A DNA stretch of 64,000 nucleotides from contig NZ_MDFM01000008.1 of NCBI RefSeq assembly GCF_002939985.1, positions 59,891-123,890 of the forward strand, read 5' to 3'. A program made the position numbers and the translations under genes. The notes under the pieces are model-generated. The model had not been told where the DNA came from. It did no database searches and saw nothing but the letters and a program-made list of their open reading frames with translations. The stretch is from Xanthomonas hortorum pv. cynarae (lineage in GTDB: Bacteria > Pseudomonadota > Gammaproteobacteria > Xanthomonadales > Xanthomonadaceae). Below, one piece after another: positions 8,481 to 17,306 of this stretch. The stretch's first letter is position 1, and each line of letters opens with the position of its first letter.

Positions 8481-10556
8481 ATGCAAGACGCCATTCTCCA
8501 AGCCCTGCGCCGCAATGCGGCCGACGATGCGGTGGCGCTGGCCCGCGAGTGGGTCATCAGCGCGCCGGATAATGCCGCCACGCATCGCTGGCTCGGCCTG
8601 GCCTTGCAGCAGCAGCAGGGTCAGCCGGCGCTGGCGCTGGCCAGTATCGAAACCGCGCTGACGCTGACGCCGGAAGATGCCGACCTGCATCTGCTGCGCG
8701 CCGGCTTGCTATTGGCCACGCGCGATCTGTCTGCGGCCGATGCCGCGTTGTCGCGCACCACCGCACTTGACCCGAACCAGTTCAACGCCTACGTGATGCA
8801 GGCGCATCTGGCGGTGGCGCGTGGCGATCTTGACGATGCGCAGCGGCTGAGCCGCACCGCAGCGCGGCTGGCGCCGGAGCATCCGCAACTGCTGGCCGTC
8901 GATGGCGTGGTGGAGCTGCGCCGCGGTCAGAGCGACCACGCGCTGTCGCTGCTCACCCGCGCCGCCGAGCAGTTGCCGGACGATCCGCGTGTGCTGTTCG
9001 CGCTGGGCTTTGCGTATCTGCAGAAAGAACACTTTGCGTTCGCCGAGCGCGCCTTCGAGCGCGTGGTCGAGCTCAATCCGCCGGGCACCGCGCTGCGCGC
9101 CTTCATCGCCCAGCTCGCCCAGCGCCAGGGTCGCCTGGACGATGCGCTGGCCGCGATGCAGGGTGTGTTCGCCCAGCCCGGTGGCGACATCCCGGCCATG
9201 CGCCGGCTCGCGGGCGAAATGGAATTGCAGGCCGGTCGCCCCGACCAGGCCGTGGCGCACTTGCGCCTGGCGCTTGCGCACTGGCCGGCCGACCGGCGCA
9301 CGCTGCACGCGCTACTGACCGCCTGGGAGCGATTGGGTGCGGTCGACGACGCACGCGACACTCTGGACGCGGCGTTGGCCACCTCGGTCAGTGCGCATGA
9401 TCTATGGCTGGCGCGGCTGGCGGTGGAGCCGGTCGGCGGGCCGCAGGCGCAGGCGGTGATCGAGCGCTGGCTGCTGGGCATGCCCGAGCATCTGCCCGCA
9501 CTGGAAGCGCTGATGCGCGTGCACGACATGCAAGGCCATGCCGAAGAAGCCGAAATGGTGGCGCGGCAGATTGTGGCGGTCGAGCCGGGCCGCATCAGCG
9601 GCGAGCAGCGCATCGTCGAAGCCCTGCTGGAGCGCGACCCGCCGGCAGCGATCGCCTGTGTCCAATCCTTGATCGACTCCTTGCCGGAGAACCAGCAGAC
9701 CGTGCTGCGGCCGTGGCTGGGCAATGTGCAGGACCGCGCCGGCCAGCCCGATGCGGCGCTGGCCACCTGGATGCAGTTCCAGCGCGAGCAGGCCCAGCAC
9801 CGTCTGCCGTTGCCGCCGCAGGCCGCGAAGCAGCCGATGCAGTGGCCGGCGCTGGGCACCATTCCCGACACCGTCACCGCGCGCCCGCTGTTCGTCTGGG
9901 GCGTGCCCGGCTCGCATGTCGAACGCCTGATCGCAGTGATGGGCGCGGCCACCCCGCTGGTGCGCGACGACCGTTACGGCACCACCCCGCCGTCCGACGC
10001 GCTGCAGAGCTATCGCAGCGTCGAACAGCTGGCCTCCGGCGAACTGGCGCCGCTGGCGCTGGTGGAAGGCTGGAAGGCGCAGCTGCCGCGGCGCGGTATC
10101 GACGACGGCAACGTCATCGACTGGCTGCTGTGGTGGGACAACATCTTGCTCACTGCACTGCGCCCGCACCTGCCCGAAGGCCGGCTGGCAATCGCATTGC
10201 GCGACCCGCGCGACATGCTGCTGGACTGGTTGTCGGCCGGTGCGCCTGCGCCGTTGGCCGTGCAATCGCCGCAGCAGGCCACCGACTGGTTGCTGGCGGC
10301 GCTGGAGCAGCTCGCCGTGCTGCACGAGCGCGATCTTTATCCGCACCGGATCATCCGCCTGGACGGCATCGAGAGCGACCCGCAGGGTATTTCCACCGCG
10401 CTGGAACAGGCCTTCGGGCTGAGCTTCCCGCTGATCGAGCCGCGCGGACCCGCACGCCTGGCATCGGGCCGCTGGCGCAACTATCGCAGCGTGCTGGGCG
10501 CGCAATTCGATCTGCTCACGTTGATCGCAGTGCGCTTCGGTTATCCGCAAGACTGA
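8481..10556 (+). CDS. TPR protein with degenerate sulfotransferase-like C-terminus
   Basis: A 691-residue protein. Residues 1 to about 440 are a run of tetratricopeptide repeats (for example AATHRWLGLALQQQQGQPAL and the 34-residue spacing after it). The C-terminal part from about residue 465 resembles bacterial TPR-sulfotransferases: FVWGVPGSHVERLIAVMG sits where the PAPS-binding GxPRSGTT loop should be, and IALRDPRDMLLDWLSAG resembles the 3'-phosphate-binding region. The loop has lost the Arg-Ser-Gly-Thr-Thr residues, so catalysis is doubtful and a scaffold role is possible. No signal peptide. It appears to stand alone. Confidence 0.75.
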   Translation: MQDAILQALRRNAADDAVALAREWVISAPDNAATHRWLGLALQQQQGQPALALASIETALTLTPEDADLHLLRAGLLLATRDLSAADAALSRTTALDPNQFNAYVMQAHLAVARGDLDDAQRLSRTAARLAPEHPQLLAVDGVVELRRGQSDHALSLLTRAAEQLPDDPRVLFALGFAYLQKEHFAFAERAFERVVELNPPGTALRAFIAQLAQRQGRLDDALAAMQGVFAQPGGDIPAMRRLAGEMELQAGRPDQAVAHLRLALAHWPADRRTLHALLTAWERLGAVDDARDTLDAALATSVSAHDLWLARLAVEPVGGPQAQAVIERWLLGMPEHLPALEALMRVHDMQGHAEEAEMVARQIVAVEPGRISGEQRIVEALLERDPPAAIACVQSLIDSLPENQQTVLRPWLGNVQDRAGQPDAALATWMQFQREQAQHRLPLPPQAAKQPMQWPALGTIPDTVTARPLFVWGVPGSHVERLIAVMGAATPLVRDDRYGTTPPSDALQSYRSVEQLASGELAPLALVEGWKAQLPRRGIDDGNVIDWLLWWDNILLTALRPHLPEGRLAIALRDPRDMLLDWLSAGAPAPLAVQSPQQATDWLLAALEQLAVLHERDLYPHRIIRLDGIESDPQGISTALEQAFGLSFPLIEPRGPARLASGRWRNYRSVLGAQFDLLTLIAVRFGYPQD

Positions 10557-10730
10557 GCGGCGACCGAAATGGCTGCGCTCACTGTCGGGTGGGCGCGGCA
10601 TTGTTCGCTGGCGTGATGAACCGGCAGCGATACACCCAACCGAGCGCATCAGAGGGTTCCATTGCGATGGCTTCCACTGCTGCGCAGACCCAGGCACCCT
10701 GATCAGCATCATCCCTCACGGAGACCCTGC

Positions 10731-11342
10731 ATGCGCCTGACCAGCAACAGCATCGAAAACGGCAAGCCCATCGCGGTGGAGTTTGCGGCCGGCACGCCGG
10801 AGGGCTTTGCGCCCAACCGCAACCCGCATCTGGCCTGGAGCGAGGTGCCCGAAGGCACGCGTTCGTTCGCGCTGCTGTGTCTGGACCCGGATGTACCGAC
10901 CGTGCCGGAAACCGTGGGCCGCGACGATGTGCAGATTCCGGTCGACCAGCCACGCACCGATTTTGTGCATTGGGCCATGGCCGACATCCCCGCTGAAGTG
11001 CACGAGATCGCCGCAGCCAGTTGCAGCGACGGCTTCGTGCCCAAGGGCAAGTCGCGACCGGCCGGCCCGGCCGGTGCGCGTCAGGGTCTGAATTCGTACA
11101 CCGAATGGTTTGCCGGCAATGCCGACATGGCCGGCAACTACCTGGGCTACGACGGCCCGTACCCGCCGTTCAACGACCTGCGCATGCACCGTTATTTCTT
11201 CCGCGTGTTCGCGCTGGATGTGGCAACGCTCAGCCTGCCGGAGACCTTCACCGCGGCCGATCTGCTGTCGGCGATCCAGGGCCATGTGTTGGCCGAGGCG
11301 GCGTTGCATGGCACCTACACATTGAATCCGTCGCTGCGCTAA
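10731..11342 (+). CDS. YbhB/YbcL (PEBP/Raf kinase inhibitor-like) protein
   Basis: A 203-residue phosphatidylethanolamine-binding-protein family member. It carries the conserved LLCLDPDVP and DFVHWAMADIP segments that shape the anion-binding pocket, and later YDGPYPPFNDLRMHRYFF. Bacterial YbhB/YbcL proteins have no firm biochemical role. A GGAGA ribosome-binding site lies seven bases before the ATG at 10731, which settles the start. No signal peptide is evident, so it should be cytoplasmic. It is not closely linked to its neighbours. Confidence 0.85.
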   Translation: MRLTSNSIENGKPIAVEFAAGTPEGFAPNRNPHLAWSEVPEGTRSFALLCLDPDVPTVPETVGRDDVQIPVDQPRTDFVHWAMADIPAEVHEIAAASCSDGFVPKGKSRPAGPAGARQGLNSYTEWFAGNADMAGNYLGYDGPYPPFNDLRMHRYFFRVFALDVATLSLPETFTAADLLSAIQGHVLAEAALHGTYTLNPSLR

Positions 11343-11571
11343 GAGCGCCGAACAACGCCTGTGTCGCCGCCATGCGGGCGCCGTCGCTGCCGGGCCGAGT
11401 GCTGGGTTACGTTGCCCGGCTACTCGGTAGCGGCATGTATCAATCGATCGATCACTGCATTCCTGCGCGCTTTCCTACTCCGACCTGACGACAGCGCGCT
11501 ATGTCGTCGCATCTGGGCATGTTGCTCGCATCGGTGGCCACGGGATAACCCCGCAAGCAAACACCGGATCG

Positions 11572-12381
11572 CTAACCGCTGGCTTCGATCATCTGATCGA
11601 GCACATACACCGGTGCGCCGTCCGCGCCCGCAGCAGCGGGATAACGCGTCACCCGCAGCAAGGTGCGGATGCCGGTTTCGTGCTCGAAGCCTTCGATCTT
11701 GCCCTCGAAGGTTTGCCAGCGCTGGGTGACGGGCTGTCCGGTTGCATCCTGTTCGCGCAGCTGCAGGCATTGGCGCGACGGGTCGGAGGCGCACGGCACG
11801 GTCTCGGCGGCCACTTCGATCAACACCGTCTGGCCGGGGCCGCCATAGCGCGTGTCTGCGGTGGCGATGCCACCGAAAACCAGGCGAGTGCCATCGCTGC
11901 GGGTCAGGGTCAGCCGCGGCGCGGTCTGCGCGCTGTTCAACGCCACCGCGAAACGGCCGGACAGCAGCTCGCTGGCGGCGCGTTCCTGCGCCATCCGCCA
12001 TGATTCGGCACATAGGCGCTTGCTCGACACCACCCGGCCGATCTGCAACTGCGCCTCGGCCACGCTGTAGTTGGCGCCCAGGGCATTGCAGGTCTGGCTG
12101 ACCTGGATGCGTTCATCGCTGAAATCCAGTTGCAGTGGCGCAGTGCCCTCGACAAACAGGCTGCGCAACGCGGTGCCGTGCGCATCGCTGGCCTGCTGCA
12201 ACTGCCAGTGCTGTGCGCGCAGGGCGGCCCGCAGCGGGGCATTGTCGGCGGCCGGTGCGGCTACCGCATCGGCTTGCGCGGCAGCACTGGGGGAGGAGCC
12301 GGGTGCGTCCGGCGAAGCGCCCGACCCGCAGGCCGTCACGCCCGCCGCCAGCAGTGCAGGGGCGAAGAACACGGCACGCAT
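11572..12381 (-). CDS. META/DUF4377-type lipoprotein
   Basis: A 269-residue putative lipoprotein with lipobox LLAAGVTACGS followed by an Ala/Pro/Ser-rich linker. The middle part (WQLQQASD, QVSQTCNALGANY, SSKRLCAESWRMAQE) matches the META/HslJ fold, and the C-terminal part (ETVPCASDPSRQCLQLRE, then WQTFEGKIEGFEHETG) looks like the DUF4377 domain often found beside META. Function in the family is not firmly known; HslJ-like proteins are linked to stress and novobiocin tolerance. It should sit in the outer membrane facing the periplasm. Single gene, reading toward the YbhB gene. Confidence 0.8.
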   Translation of the reverse strand: MRAVFFAPALLAAGVTACGSGASPDAPGSSPSAAAQADAVAAPAADNAPLRAALRAQHWQLQQASDAHGTALRSLFVEGTAPLQLDFSDERIQVSQTCNALGANYSVAEAQLQIGRVVSSKRLCAESWRMAQERAASELLSGRFAVALNSAQTAPRLTLTRSDGTRLVFGGIATADTRYGGPGQTVLIEVAAETVPCASDPSRQCLQLREQDATGQPVTQRWQTFEGKIEGFEHETGIRTLLRVTRYPAAAGADGAPVYVLDQMIEASG

Positions 12382-12518
12382 GGGTGGCTCCCGGTGATCA
12401 ATGCCTCAGTGATACCGCCACCGCGCGGCCAGGGCAATGACGGGCGTCACTGCCTGGGCGCGTGCCACGCATGTCGCGCTCGCTTGAACATGCATGCCGC
12501 GCGGCGACAGTTGAGGCG

Positions 12519-13313
12519 TCAGGCTGCAGCCGGCAGCCACAACAGCAGGGCTGCGCCAAGCACGATGCGGTAGACCGCAAACACCGTGAAGCGATGCTTC
12601 TTGATGTAGCCCAGCAGCCACTTCACCACCACAAAACCGGTGATGGTCGCCGCCACGAAGGCCACCGCCACATCGGCCCAGTTCTCGCTGCCGAAGCCGC
12701 CTTCCTTGTACATCTCCAGCAGCGCATAGCCACTGGCCGCGAACATGGTCGGAATACCAACCATGAACACGAAATCCGCCGCCGCCGAGCGCTTGCTCAG
12801 GCCCAGCAGCATGGCCAGGAAGATCGCCGAGGCCGAGCGCGAGGTGCCGGGAAATACGCCGGCCACCACCTGCGCCAGGCCGACTGCGATGGCCACCTTC
12901 CAGGTCACCACGTCGCGCTCGGGCAATTTGCCGGCAAAGTGCTCGGCCACCAGCATCCACAGCCCGCCGATCAGCAGCGCCCAGGCCACCGGATGCACGG
13001 TTTCCGGCAGCTGCCAGCCGGCCTTGCGCACGATCAGCCCAACTACTGCCGTGACCAGGAAGGCCACGCCGATCTTGAGCACGTAGTCGCGATTGTCGCG
13101 TTCGCCCAGGCCGGTGGCCAGGGTCCACAGCTTCTGCCGCAGCGCCAGGCAGATCGCCAGGATCGCGCCGGCCTGGATGACGATATTGAAGAAGTCAGAA
13201 CGGCGTCCGAGCCATTGTTCGGCGATCAGCAGGTGGCCGGTGCTGGAGATCGGCAGGAATTCGGTCAAGCCTTCGAGAATGCCCAACAGCAGGGCGGAGA
13301 TCAGATCGGACAT
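12519..13313 (-). CDS. uppP: Undecaprenyl-diphosphatase UppP (BacA)
   Basis: A 264-residue inner-membrane enzyme that removes one phosphate from undecaprenyl diphosphate to recycle the lipid carrier for peptidoglycan and O-antigen; overexpression gives bacitracin resistance. Both signature blocks are present: EGLTEFLPISSTGHL near the N-terminus and GVFPGTSRSASAIF in the middle, among about eight hydrophobic segments. I chose the ATG at 13313 (MSDLISALLL), since the 16 residues encoded upstream are proline-rich and not family-like. It diverges from glnA, whose NtrC sites lie immediately upstream of this start. Confidence 0.95.
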   Translation of the reverse strand: MSDLISALLLGILEGLTEFLPISSTGHLLIAEQWLGRRSDFFNIVIQAGAILAICLALRQKLWTLATGLGERDNRDYVLKIGVAFLVTAVVGLIVRKAGWQLPETVHPVAWALLIGGLWMLVAEHFAGKLPERDVVTWKVAIAVGLAQVVAGVFPGTSRSASAIFLAMLLGLSKRSAAADFVFMVGIPTMFAASGYALLEMYKEGGFGSENWADVAVAFVAATITGFVVVKWLLGYIKKHRFTVFAVYRIVLGAALLLWLPAAA

Positions 13314-13360
13314 CGGACTGGGGAGGGATGGGGGAGGCGTCAGGATAGTGCATTGCGGCA

Positions 13361-13377
13361 TGCACCATATCGGTGCG
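13361..13377 (+). promoter_or_regulatory. NtrC binding site 1 upstream of glnA
   Basis: TGCACCATATCGGTGCG is a 17-bp inverted repeat of the NtrC form TGCACCA-N3-TGGTGCA with two deviations in the right arm. Its centre is about 129 bp upstream of the predicted glnA transcription start and 31 bp from the second site, close to the spacing of the strong enhancer sites at E. coli glnA. Confidence 0.75.
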
Positions 13378-13391
13378 CATTGCGATCAATT

Positions 13392-13408
13392 AGCACCACC
13401 AAGGTGCT
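13392..13408 (+). promoter_or_regulatory. NtrC binding site 2 upstream of glnA
   Basis: AGCACCACCAAGGTGCT is a 17-bp NtrC-type inverted repeat. The arms GCACC/GGTGC are perfect, with matching outer A/T. It lies about 98 bp upstream of the predicted start and is in helical phase (31 bp, three turns) with the site at 13361-13377. Confidence 0.8.
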
Positions 13409-13471
13409 ATTGAAGCCTGAGCGGCCTCTAGCGATGCAAGCAAAATCAACGACTTGTGAAAATATGACGCT

Positions 13472-13486
13472 TGGCACGGTCCCTGC
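13472..13486 (+). promoter_or_regulatory. Sigma-54 promoter of glnA
   Basis: TGGCACGGTCCCTGC matches the RpoN consensus TGGCAC-N5-TTGC with one change. The invariant GG (13473-13474) and GC (13485-13486) are 12 bp apart start to start, as required. Transcription should begin near 13497, giving a short leader before the glnA ATG at 13534. Confidence 0.85.
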
Positions 13487-13533
13487 TGTAGTACCGCCCA
13501 CGAGCCACTTAACTTCCCCTGAGGTTTCTTCCG

Positions 13534-14943
13534 ATGTCCGTGGAAAATGTTGAAAAGCTGATCAAGGACAACAAGGTCGAGTTCGTCGACCTGCGCTTCG
13601 TCGATATGCGTGGTGTACAGCAGCACATCACCTTTCCGGCCAATATCATCGAGCCGGCGTTGTTCGAAGAAGGCAAGATGTTCGATGGCAGCTCCATCGC
13701 GGGTTGGAAGGGCATCAACGAGTCGGACATGGTCCTGCTCCCGGACGCTGGCACCGCGTATCTGGATCCGTTCTTCGCCGATCCGACCATCGTGCTGACC
13801 TGCGACATCCTCGATCCGGCCACCATGCAGAGCTATGAGCGCGACCCGCGCGGCATCGCCAAGCGCGCCGAGGCCTATCTGAAGTCCTCCGGCACTGCCG
13901 ACCAGGCGTTCTTCGGCCCGGAGCCGGAATTCTTCATCTTCGATTCGGTGCGCTTCGCCAACGACATGGGTCACACCTTCTTCCAGGTCGGTTCGGAAGA
14001 GGCAGCCTGGAACACCGGCGCCAAGTACGACGGCGGCAACAGCGGTTACCGTCCCGGCGTGAAGGGCGGCTACTTCCCGGTTCCGCCGACCGACACTCTG
14101 CACGACCTGCGCGCGGAAATGATCAAGACGCTGGAACAGGTCGGCATCGAGACCGAAGTGCACCACCACGAAGTGGCCACCGCCGGCCAGTGCGAGATCG
14201 GCACCAAGTTCAGCTCGCTGGTGCAAAAGGCCGACGAACTGCTGACGATGAAGTACATCATCAAGAACGTCGCCTACCGCAACGGCAAGAGCGCGACCTT
14301 CATGCCCAAGCCCATCGTGGGCGACAACGGCTCGGGCATGCACGTGCACCAGTCGTTGACCAAGGGCGGCGTCAACCTGTTCTCCGGCGACGGCTACGGC
14401 GGCCTGTCGCAGATGGCGCTGTGGTACATCGGCGGCATCTTCAAGCACGCCCGTGCGATCAACGCCTTCTCCAACTCCGGCACCAACAGCTACAAGCGTC
14501 TGGTCCCGGGTTACGAAGCGCCGGTGATGCTGGCCTACTCGGCCCGCAACCGTTCGGCCTCGTGCCGCATTCCGTGGGTCACCAACCCGAAGGCGCGCCG
14601 CATCGAGATGCGCTTCCCCGATCCGTTGCAGTCCGGCTACCTGACCTTCACCGCGCTGATGATGGCCGGCCTGGACGGCATCAAGAACCAGATCGACCCG
14701 GGCGCGCCCAGCGACAAGGATCTGTACGACCTGCCGCCGGAAGAAGAGAAGCTGATCCCGCAGGTCTGCTCCAGCCTGGACCAGGCGCTGGAAGCGCTGG
14801 ACAAGGACCGCGAGTTCCTCAAGGCCGGCGGCGTCATGAGCGACGACTTCATCGACGGCTACATCGCGCTGAAGATGCAGGAAGTCACCAAGTTCCGTGC
14901 TGCGACCCACCCGTTGGAGTACCAGCTGTACTACGGCAACTGA
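13534..14943 (+). CDS. glnA: Glutamine synthetase, type I
   Basis: A 469-residue dodecameric type I glutamine synthetase, which makes glutamine from glutamate, ammonia and ATP. Visible motifs: the latch/beta-grasp region [11 protein letters not shown], the active-site block [12 protein letters not shown], the ATP-binding [16 protein letters not shown], the Asp50-loop equivalent DLRFVDMRG, and the adenylylation site LYDLPPEE with Tyr398 (Tyr397 without Met). The last implies control by GlnE. Upstream lie two NtrC sites and a sigma-54 promoter; downstream are glnK, amtB, glnL and glnG, forming one nitrogen-control locus. Confidence 0.98.
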   Translation: MSVENVEKLIKDNKVEFVDLRFVDMRGVQQHITFPANIIEPALFEEGKMFDGSSIAGWKGINESDMVLLPDAGTAYLDPFFADPTIVLTCDILDPATMQSYERDPRGIAKRAEAYLKSSGTADQAFFGPEPEFFIFDSVRFANDMGHTFFQVGSEEAAWNTGAKYDGGNSGYRPGVKGGYFPVPPTDTLHDLRAEMIKTLEQVGIETEVHHHEVATAGQCEIGTKFSSLVQKADELLTMKYIIKNVAYRNGKSATFMPKPIVGDNGSGMHVHQSLTKGGVNLFSGDGYGGLSQMALWYIGGIFKHARAINAFSNSGTNSYKRLVPGYEAPVMLAYSARNRSASCRIPWVTNPKARRIEMRFPDPLQSGYLTFTALMMAGLDGIKNQIDPGAPSDKDLYDLPPEEEKLIPQVCSSLDQALEALDKDREFLKAGGVMSDDFIDGYIALKMQEVTKFRAATHPLEYQLYYGN

Positions 14944-14956
14944 GTTCCACCGCGGT

Positions 14957-14990
14957 GATGGCGGAGGCCCCCCCTCCCACCTCCGCCATC
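14957..14990 (+). terminator. Hairpin after glnA
   Basis: GATGGCGGAGG pairs perfectly with CCTCCGCCATC around a C-rich loop, starting 14 bases after the glnA stop. There is no T-run, so it may stabilise the 3' end or act with Rho rather than terminate alone. The rest of the gap up to the next hairpin at 15183 has no recognisable motif. Confidence 0.6.
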
Positions 14991-15177
14991 GCCGCCCATG
15001 TTCGATAAGTCCATGGTCCATGCCGTGGACTTGCAGGGGTCTTGATAAGGGTATTGAGAGAGCACTGGATCGCGACGCGCGGGCCTGACCTCTCCCACGA
15101 GGCGGATGCACTGACATCCGCTGGGGTCTGCGTGCTCGCGAACGAGCGGATGCCGGGGTTGGCATCCAGGGGAATGA

Positions 15178-15570
<393 letters not shown>

Positions 15571-15592
15571 ATCCCCCACCCCAGGAGTCCTT

Positions 15593-17035
15593 ATGAAGAC
15601 AGGTCTTTTCGCCGGGTGGAAAGCCCGGTTCTACAGTGTCTGCATGCTGATGCTGTTCAGTGCGCTGGTGGTGGGCGGCATGGGTAGCGCGCATGCGCAA
15701 TCCACCCCGCAGGTCACCCCGTTGCCGACCGAGCCGGTCACCACCGAACCGCTGCCGTCCGCGCAGCCGGAAGCCGCTCCCGTGGCGGCCGCCGAGGCTG
15801 CACCCGTGGTCGAGAAAGGCGATGTCGCCTGGATGCTGACCTCCACGTTGTTGGTATTGCTGATGGTGGTGCCGGGTCTGGCGCTGTTCTATGGCGGCAT
15901 GGTGCGCGCCAAGAACGTGCTGTCGGTGCTGATCCAGGTCGCTGTGGTGTTTTCGCTGCTGACCATCCTGTGGGTGCTCTACGGCTATAGCCTGGCGTTC
16001 TCCGGCGAAGGTCCGTGGATCGGCAATCTGGACAAGGCGCTGCTCAAGGGCGTGACCATCGAAACCCTGTCGGCCACCTTCACCAAGGGTGTCAGCCTGC
16101 CGGAATACGTGTTCGTGGCGTTCCAGGCGACCTTTGCCGGCATCACCGGCGCGCTGATCGTCGGTGCCTTTGCCGAACGCGCCAAGTTCGCCGCAGTGCT
16201 GCTGTTCTCGGTGATCTGGTTCACCTTCGGCTATCTGCCGCTGGCGCACATGGTCTGGGCCACCGGTGGTTATCTGTTCGGGCTGGGCGCGCTGGATTTT
16301 GCCGGTGGCACGGTGGTGCACATCAACGCCGGTATCGCCGGCCTGGTGGGCGCCTACTTCGTCGGCAAGCGTGCCGGGTTGGGGCGTGAAGCGATCAAGC
16401 CGCACAACGTGACCCTGACCTTCGTCGGTGCGTCGCTGCTGTGGGTGGGCTGGTTCGGCTTCAATGCCGGCTCCAACCTGGAAGCCAATGCCGGTGCGGC
16501 GCTGGCCTTCCTCAACACCTTGCTGGCCACTGCCGCGGCGGTGCTGGGCTGGTCGTTGACCGAGAAGATCATCAAAGGCAAGTCGTCCGCCCTGGGTGTG
16601 GCTTCGGGCATGGTCGCCGGCCTGGTCGGCATCACCCCGGCCTGCGGCACGGTGGGGCCGTTCGGCGCGATCGTGATTGGTCTTGCCGCAGGCGTGCTGT
16701 GCGTGTGGGGCGTTACCGGTCTCAAGCGCCTGCTCGGCGCAGACGACAGCCTGGACGTGTTCGGCGTGCATGGCCTGGGCGGCATCATCGGCGCGATCCT
16801 GACCGGCGTGTTCTCGGCGGCCTCGCTGGGCGGCCAGAAGGGCGGTGACTACGACATCGTGCATCAGGTCGGCATCCAGGCATTGGGCGTGGGCATCACC
16901 CTGGTGTGGATCGGCGTGGTCTCGGTGGTGGGTTTCCTGGTCGCAAAGCTGGTGTTCGGCCTGCGCGTCACCGAAGAAGCCGAGCGTGAGGGGTTGGACA
17001 TCACCTCGCACGGCGAAGCTGCATACGAGTCTTGA
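15593..17035 (+). CDS. amtB: Ammonium transporter AmtB
   Basis: A 480-residue Amt-family channel that passes ammonium across the inner membrane and is blocked by GlnK under ammonia excess. It starts with a cleavable-looking signal peptide ending near GSAHAQS, then a Pro/Glu-rich spacer, then the transmembrane core: DVAWMLTSTLLVLLMVVPGLALFYGG is typical of helix 1, DFAGGTVVHINAGIAGLVG carries the first pore histidine, and DSLDVFGVHGLGGIIG the second. The ATG at 15593 follows an AGGAG ribosome-binding site. Two hairpins follow the stop, the second an intrinsic terminator. Confidence 0.96.
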   Translation: MKTGLFAGWKARFYSVCMLMLFSALVVGGMGSAHAQSTPQVTPLPTEPVTTEPLPSAQPEAAPVAAAEAAPVVEKGDVAWMLTSTLLVLLMVVPGLALFYGGMVRAKNVLSVLIQVAVVFSLLTILWVLYGYSLAFSGEGPWIGNLDKALLKGVTIETLSATFTKGVSLPEYVFVAFQATFAGITGALIVGAFAERAKFAAVLLFSVIWFTFGYLPLAHMVWATGGYLFGLGALDFAGGTVVHINAGIAGLVGAYFVGKRAGLGREAIKPHNVTLTFVGASLLWVGWFGFNAGSNLEANAGAALAFLNTLLATAAAVLGWSLTEKIIKGKSSALGVASGMVAGLVGITPACGTVGPFGAIVIGLAAGVLCVWGVTGLKRLLGADDSLDVFGVHGLGGIIGAILTGVFSAASLGGQKGGDYDIVHQVGIQALGVGITLVWIGVVSVVGFLVAKLVFGLRVTEEAEREGLDITSHGEAAYES

Positions 17036-17043
17036 GCATGAAC

Positions 17044-17067
17044 ACCCGCAGCCATGCCGCTGCGGGT
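17044..17067 (+). other. Perfect hairpin after amtB
   Basis: ACCCGCAGC and GCTGCGGGT form a perfect nine-pair stem with a six-base loop, starting nine bases after the amtB stop. It has no T-run. It probably protects the 3' end of the glnK-amtB transcript together with the terminator that follows. Confidence 0.6.
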
Positions 17068-17075
17068 GGCACAAC

Positions 17076-17109
17076 GACCCGGCCGGGACTGCCCGCCGGG
17101 TCCGTTTTT
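17076..17109 (+). terminator. Intrinsic terminator of glnK-amtB
   Basis: GACCCGGC pairs perfectly with GCCGGGTC, followed two bases later by TTTTT. A textbook intrinsic terminator that separates the glnK-amtB unit from glnL-glnG. Confidence 0.85.
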
Positions 17110-17153
17110 CCCCGCGGCGCTGGTCGGCGCGGGTCAACTGCCGAGGTGTCTGC

Positions 17154-17306
17154 ATGACCAGCCCCACGCCTGTCCCTGTCGGCGCGGATGTGCGCTGGCT
17201 CGGTGCAAGCCACCGCTCGTCGGCCCCGAATTCTTCTCTGCACGCTTCGTCTGGCGCGACATCCGCGCACGTCGATGCTGCTTGCACTAAATTGGTGCAA
17301 TGGTGA
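17154..17306 (+). CDS. Possible 50-residue leader ORF overlapping glnL start
   Basis: An open frame beginning MTSPTPVPVGADVRWLGASH has GAGG about ten bases before its ATG and ends seven bases inside glnL (TGGTGA), in another frame. Its last codons are made by the NtrC operator at 17283-17299. It could be a leader peptide coupling translation into glnL, or simply a chance frame. I recognise no domain. Low confidence. Confidence 0.25.
   Translation: MTSPTPVPVGADVRWLGASHRSSAPNSSLHASSGATSAHVDAACTKLVQW
17283..17299 (+). promoter_or_regulatory. NtrC operator at the glnL start
   Basis: TGCACTAAATTGGTGCA fits the NtrC consensus TGCACYA-N3-TGGTGCA with no mismatch in the arms. It ends exactly one base before the ATG at 17300. 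In E. coli an almost identical site overlaps the glnL promoter and lets NtrC hold down its own synthesis; the same autoregulation is inferred here. Confidence 0.85.

Noticed and set aside
15015-15040. Possible sigma-54 promoter for glnK (GCCGTGGACTTGCA)
   Set aside because: The -12 part is good but the -24 GG is missing (TGCCGT instead of TGGCAC), and no NtrC-type repeat is nearby.
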